The notes under the pieces are model-generated. The model was not told the DNA's origin. It made no database searches and saw nothing but the letters and a program-made list of their open reading frames with translations. From the NCBI RefSeq assembly GCF_024741795.1, contig NZ_CP102950.1:4216001-4280000 (forward strand): a stretch of 64,000 nucleotides of DNA. The letters are read 5' to 3'. The stretch is from Arthrobacter sp. CJ23 (GTDB lineage Bacteria > Actinomycetota > Actinomycetes > Actinomycetales > Micrococcaceae). Every line of letters starts with the position of its first letter. Positions within the stretch are counted from its first letter, which is position 1. The position numbers and the translations under genes are program-made. Shown here piece by piece: positions 60,598-64,000 of the stretch.

Positions 60598-60928
60598 CCC
60601 GCCACCCTACCCACCCCAATCAACCGCAAGGGAACAGCGAGCTTAACGAACGGGGACGGATCCAACGGCAAAGGCAAGGGGCGGAAAGGTGACAAACGCA
60701 CCAGCCGCAGCCGGTGCTTTGCAGGGAGCGCATCGCCGACCAGAGCGAAGCGAAGGTCGCCCAGCGACCGCAGCGGAGCGGCGGAAGGAAGAGAGGGCCC
60801 GAGGGCCCCGAACTGAGCTTGCGAAGTTTGGGAAGGGGCCGAACGCTAAGCGACCGCAAAGTAGCGGCGAAGGCGAAGCCGCAACGGCCGCCGTCGCGCG
60901 CTAAGCGTGACGGAGGAGAGGGACGGCC
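60598..60928. other. Stem-rich unexplained intergenic stretch
   Basis: 331 bp between the SGNH gene start and the siderophore-interacting protein stop. From about 60715 to 60905 it is dense in short hairpins: GGTCGC-CCA-GCGACC (60754-60768), GGGCCC-GA-GGGCCC, AACT...AGTT, CGCT-A-AGCG, CCGC-AAAGTA-GCGG and GGC-GAA-GCC. AGCGAAGCGAAGG-like phrases and CGCTAAGCG occur more than once. Neither strand gives a credible protein. Could be a structured RNA, a degenerate repeat array or a transcription-stop region. Confidence 0.5.
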
Positions 60929-61984
60929 TTACAGCTCCGCTTTGCCCTGCCGCCAGTACCCCATGAACGCAACCTGCTTCCGGTCGATCCCGACGTCGCG
61001 CACCAGGTACCGGCGCATTTCCTTGATGACGCCTGCTTCGCCCGCTATCCAGGCGTAGAACGGCAGGGCGCCGGCGGGCAGGGTCGGGTTGCGGGTGGCT
61101 TCGATCGAGGCGGTGTCCATGCGCTGCGGGGTCTCCCAGAGGATGTCCTGGTCCACGTTGACGTCCTCGGGTTCGGGGCCGGCGGCGCCGTCGAGGGAGA
61201 TGATGCCCACCCAGCCGGGTACGGGGATGGCCTTGCGGACGGCCTCCTGCAGCAGCTGGCCGTGCGGGCGGGAGCGGCCGATGGCGGCGCCGCGCGCGAG
61301 CCAGGTGATCTCGACGTCGGCCGCGGTGCTGAGGTCCTGGAAGTCGCCCGCTTCCGGGACCTCAAGGAAGGCGTGGCCCGTCATGCCCGCGGGCAGGCTC
61401 TCCAGGATGGCGCTGATGGCGGGGACGGCTGTTTCGTCACCGGCCAGCAGCACGCGCTGGGCCATGCCCGGACGCCATTCAATGCCGCCGTAGATTTCGG
61501 CGGTGAGGCACTGTGCGGCCCGGTTGTTGGGGCCGATGATGGTCAGGGAATCGCCCGGCTTGGCCTGCTGCGCCCAGTTGGCGGCGGGCCCGCCGTGGCC
61601 GTCGGCGTCGAAGTGCATCACGAAGTCGATGTCGATCTCCGGGTACACGGCGTCCAACCGCTCCCGGCGCACGGTGTAGGTGCGCATGGCGCCGCGGACG
61701 GCGGGGTCCATGGCGAGCCATTCCTGGTACCAGCCGGCCTCGCCCATTTCGAAGACGGGCAGCGGGATCTGGCGGCCGTCGGCGTCGAGCGAGGGGATCA
61801 TGAGCTTGACGCGCAGGTCCAGGGTTTCCCCGGAAACGCCGAAATCGCGCAGCGAGTAGCCGCCGAAGGTGACGCGGCGGAAGTTGGGGCCGATGTCCTG
61901 CACGGCGGTGACGGTCACGTCGAAGGCGAGGGTCATGGGCTCGGTGGCCGCGGTGGTTACGGCACGGGCTGCTTTTGCACTCAA
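60929..61984 (-). CDS. Siderophore-interacting protein (FAD reductase)
   Basis: 351 residues. FAD_binding_9 domain with MRTYTVRRERL (the RxYS/TxR flavin motif, about 100-110) and a SIP domain with RVLLAGDETAVPAISAILES (about 180-200) and a final FMGYWRQGK. Reduces ferric siderophore with NAD(P)H to release iron in the cytoplasm. The TTG start at 61984 overlaps the ATPase stop (TTGA) with GGAG about 9 bases upstream; ATG 61936 is the alternative. An insert of about 30 residues around 60-95 makes it longer than most members. Last gene of the siderophore operon. Confidence 0.9.
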   Translation of the reverse strand: MSAKAARAVTTAATEPMTLAFDVTVTAVQDIGPNFRRVTFGGYSLRDFGVSGETLDLRVKLMIPSLDADGRQIPLPVFEMGEAGWYQEWLAMDPAVRGAMRTYTVRRERLDAVYPEIDIDFVMHFDADGHGGPAANWAQQAKPGDSLTIIGPNNRAAQCLTAEIYGGIEWRPGMAQRVLLAGDETAVPAISAILESLPAGMTGHAFLEVPEAGDFQDLSTAADVEITWLARGAAIGRSRPHGQLLQEAVRKAIPVPGWVGIISLDGAAGPEPEDVNVDQDILWETPQRMDTASIEATRNPTLPAGALPFYAWIAGEAGVIKEMRRYLVRDVGIDRKQVAFMGYWRQGKAEL

Positions 61985-62811
61985 GACGCGATCTCCAGTT
62001 CGGTGGCGGGACGGATTGGGGCCGCGGCGTGGTGCCGGCCGATGGGGATGATGAGCGGGGTGCCGGAAATGGGGTCCGGGACCACGCGGGATTCGAGGCC
62101 GAACACGGTGCGGACCAGCTCCTCGGTGACCACCGCGGTGGCGGCGCCTTCGGCCACGATCCGGCCGCCCTTCATGGCGATGACGTGGTCCGCGTAGCGT
62201 GCGGCCAGGTTGAGATCGTGGAGCACGATGGCCACGGTGGTGCCGCGGCTGCGGTTCAGGTCCGTTACCAGATCCAGCACTTCCACCTGGTGCGCCAGGT
62301 CAAGGTACGTCGTGGGCTCGTCAAGGAGCAGGACCTCGGTTTCCTGCGCGAGTGCCATGGCGATCCAGACCCTCTGGCGTTGCCCGCCCGACAATTCATC
62401 GACGTTCCGATCTGCGAGTTTTAGGGTTGCGGTGGTGCAGAGCGCGCGCTGCACCGCGGCGTCGTCGTTCTCTGACCAGCTGCGGAAGAAGCCCTGGTGC
62501 GGGTAGCGTCCGCGGCCCACTAGCTCGCGGACGGTGATGCCGTCCGGGGCGGTGGGGTGCTGCGGGAGGAGGCCGAGTGTGCGGGCGAGTTCGCGGGCCG
62601 GGCGCGTGTGGATGTCCTTGCCGTCCAGGGTGACGGTGCCGGCGGCCGGCTTCAGGAGGCGGGACAGGCCGCGAAGCAGGGTGGATTTGCCGCAGGCATT
62701 GGCGCCCACGATCATGGTCACCTGGCCCTCGGGGATCTGCGTGGACAGGCCCTCCACCACGCGCCCTTGCTCGTATTGGAGCGTCAGGTCCTTGGCGCTG
62801 AGCTGTGCCAT
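61981..62811 (-). CDS. Iron-siderophore ABC transporter ATPase (FecE/FepC type)
   Basis: 276 residues. Walker A GANACGKSTLLRGLSRLL (about 36-53), Q-loop LGLLPQHPTAPDGITVRELV, signature ELSGGQRQRVWIAMALAQET, Walker B VLLLDEPTTYLDLAHQVEVL, switch His in IVLHDLNLAARYAD. The first Gly-Ala-Asn-Ala-Cys of the P-loop is the form common in FecE-like proteins. One base separates it from the permease stop region; the reductase start overlaps its stop. Confidence 0.94.
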   Translation of the reverse strand: MAQLSAKDLTLQYEQGRVVEGLSTQIPEGQVTMIVGANACGKSTLLRGLSRLLKPAAGTVTLDGKDIHTRPARELARTLGLLPQHPTAPDGITVRELVGRGRYPHQGFFRSWSENDDAAVQRALCTTATLKLADRNVDELSGGQRQRVWIAMALAQETEVLLLDEPTTYLDLAHQVEVLDLVTDLNRSRGTTVAIVLHDLNLAARYADHVIAMKGGRIVAEGAATAVVTEELVRTVFGLESRVVPDPISGTPLIIPIGRHHAAAPIRPATELEIAS

Positions 62812-62812
62812 G

Positions 62813-63979
62813 TCAGGATTCCTTTCGGTTGGACGTGACCAGGAGCCACAGCAGGAAGGGTGCGCCCAGGGCGCCGGTGACCACGCCCACCGGCAGCACG
62901 GTGCCGTCCAGGAGCAGGGGTGCCAGGTTGTAGGCGAAGTAGTCGGCGGCCAGGACGATCACGGCTCCGGTGAGGGCCGACGCCGGCAGGCTGGGTTTGC
63001 CGGTGAAGCGGCGGGCGATCGGTCCGGACAGGAAGGCGACGAACGCGACGGGCCCGGCGGCCGCGGTGGCCACCGCGGCCAGCGCGACGGCGGTGGCCAC
63101 CAGGCCGAAGCGGACGGCGTTGACCCGGATGCCCAGGCCGGCCGCGGCGTCGTCGCCAAGTTCGAGGATGCGCAGCGGTCCGGCGAGGGCGGCCACGGCG
63201 GGAATGAGCAGGGCCAGCGCGGCCGCGAGGATGCCTGCGCGCTCCCAGGTGGCGGAGTTCAGGGAACCGTTGAGCCAGATGAGGGCCTCCGCGGCGGTCC
63301 GGATGTCTGCGCGGGTCATGAGGAAATTCACCGCGGCGTTCAGCGCGGCGGCGATGCCCACGCCGGCCAGGATGAGGCGGTTTCCGGCGGCGTTTCCCCT
63401 GCCGGCGCCCGAGCCCAGGCCGCCGCGCGAAATGGCGTAGATCAGCACGGCGATGCCCAGGGCGCCGCCCAGCGCGGCGGCGGAGACCGTGGCCCCCGAG
63501 GCGCCGAAGACCACGATCGCCACGACGGCGGCGGCGCTGGCGCCGTAGCTGATGCCGATGACGTCCGGGCTGGCCAGGGGGTTGCGGAGCATGGTCTGGA
63601 AAAGGCCGCCGGACAGGCCGAAGGCCACGCCGATCATGGTGCCGATGACCGCGCGCGGCAGCTTGTTTTCCATGACGATGAAGCTGGCGCCGGGGATTCT
63701 TTCGCCGCCTGTCAGGTGCGCGGTGAGGATGGTGAAGAAGTCCGGGATGGTGACCGTGTAGCTACCAAGCAGCACATAGACGGCGAAGAGGACCACGACG
63801 GCGGCGGACAGGAAGGCGGTCTTGTTCGCCCGGAACCCCGCGCGGCCCGATCCGGCCGCCCCCGCCGCGCCCGCCGCGCCGGCCGCGCGAACGGGCAGAT
63901 AATGCCCTGTTTTCACGGTTTTGAGGGCATTATCTGCCCGTTCGCGCTTCAGGTTTTCGCGCTTAAGAAGGGGTGTCAT
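62813..63979 (-). CDS. Iron-siderophore ABC transporter permease (FecCD)
   Basis: 388 residues. About ten helices of the FecCD family from residue 55 on: VIGTMIGVAFGLSGGLFQTM, LRNPLASPDVIGISYGASAA (family signature), LILAGVGIAAALNAAVNFLM, GPVAFVAFLSGPIARRFTGK and a C-terminal VLPVGVVTGALGAPFLLWLL. The first 50 residues are abnormal: a Lys/Arg/Asn-rich start, then AAGAAGAAGAAGSG, and the underlying DNA contains a 63-bp perfect palindrome. The ATG at 63979 overlaps the stop of another gene (ATGA), which supports this start, so the palindrome is inside the coding region. Pairs with the permease cut off at the right edge. Confidence 0.9.
   Translation of the reverse strand: MTPLLKRENLKRERADNALKTVKTGHYLPVRAAGAAGAAGAAGSGRAGFRANKTAFLSAAVVVLFAVYVLLGSYTVTIPDFFTILTAHLTGGERIPGASFIVMENKLPRAVIGTMIGVAFGLSGGLFQTMLRNPLASPDVIGISYGASAAAVVAIVVFGASGATVSAAALGGALGIAVLIYAISRGGLGSGAGRGNAAGNRLILAGVGIAAALNAAVNFLMTRADIRTAAEALIWLNGSLNSATWERAGILAAALALLIPAVAALAGPLRILELGDDAAAGLGIRVNAVRFGLVATAVALAAVATAAAGPVAFVAFLSGPIARRFTGKPSLPASALTGAVIVLAADYFAYNLAPLLLDGTVLPVGVVTGALGAPFLLWLLVTSNRKES
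63885..63947. repeat. Perfect 24-bp inverted repeat inside the permease gene
   Basis: Arms 63885-63908 and 63924-63947 are exact complements; the loop is the 15 bases 63909-63923. The arm includes ACGGGCAGATAATGCCCT, markedly AT-richer than its surroundings. It codes for residues about 11-32 of the FecCD protein. Form and composition suggest an inserted REP/MITE-like palindrome that kept the frame open. Confidence 0.85.
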
Positions 63980-64000
63980 AGGGCGGCGCCCTTTCCGCGG
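63976..64000 (-). CDS. 3' end of an upstream gene, probably the partner FecCD permease
   Basis: The last codons before the edge read R-G-K-G-A-A-L-stop, and the stop overlaps the next ATG (ATGA). A small, basic end is usual for FecCD permeases, which are commonly encoded in pairs; nothing more can be seen. Confidence 0.45.

Overview
The window is high-GC actinobacterial chromosome, most likely from the Micrococcaceae (Arthrobacter / Pseudarthrobacter type). This rests on the rRNA sequences, GC-rich third codon positions, many ATGA/GTGA operon overlaps and several leaderless promoter-start arrangements (TAnnnT about 6-9 bases before ATG/GTG). No phage, plasmid, transposase or CRISPR locus is visible; most of the window is ordinary chromosome.

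Layout. 1-6.7 kb: the 3' part of an MFS exporter gene with a divergent LysR regulator, a TetR gene facing a small membrane protein across a duplicated operator, panD, a double VOC-domain protein, an AEC permease preceded by a 16-codon leaderless upstream ORF, and an LLM flavin oxidoreductase. 6.8-12.3 kb: a large secreted Ig-like repeat protein with a PxKF C-terminus, an orphan family-3 amino-acid binding lipoprotein, a D-2-hydroxyacid dehydrogenase and a GNAT. 12.3-18.8 kb: a GntR/UTRA regulator and the six-gene operon it probably controls: binding protein, two permeases, ATPase, HAD phosphatase and an alkaline-phosphatase-superfamily phosphodiesterase. This looks like import and hydrolysis of a phosphorylated or phosphonate compound.

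18.8-29.0 kb: a divergent cluster of a polar amino-acid ABC transporter, three LLM monooxygenases, a DUF1684 protein, a 46-residue ORF, an FAD/NAD(P)-binding protein and a GNAT. It resembles the Bacillus ytm organosulfur-scavenging operon; the two divergent promoters share a 12-13 bp motif around the -10. 29.5-34.8 kb: an unassigned carbohydrate pathway (Gfo/Idh/MocA dehydrogenase, DUF993 aldolase-like protein, two TIM-barrel isomerases) tied together by a LacI regulator and near-identical operators at three places. 34.9-42.5 kb: a HerA/DUF853 ATPase, a membrane-anchored protein, an NHL-thioredoxin protein coupled to a CopD-CtaG fusion, and HU.

43.0-56.7 kb: two complete rRNA operons (16S-23S-5S, both on the minus strand, no spacer tRNA) in direct orientation about 7.68 kb apart, enclosing only a desaturase and a small membrane protein. 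Each has a recognisable sigma-70 promoter. The two rRNA copies are almost identical, but three of the differences fall on GCCGGC hexamers inside conserved rRNA, a pattern that suggests modification-linked sequencing error rather than biology. 56.9-64.0 kb: rpmB-rpmG-rpsN (all zinc-free forms), two SGNH hydrolase paralogues around MarR and YciI genes, a stem-rich unexplained 0.25 kb stretch, and a siderophore uptake operon (FecCD permeases, FecE ATPase, siderophore-interacting reductase) that runs off the right edge. One permease carries a long perfect palindrome inside its coding sequence.
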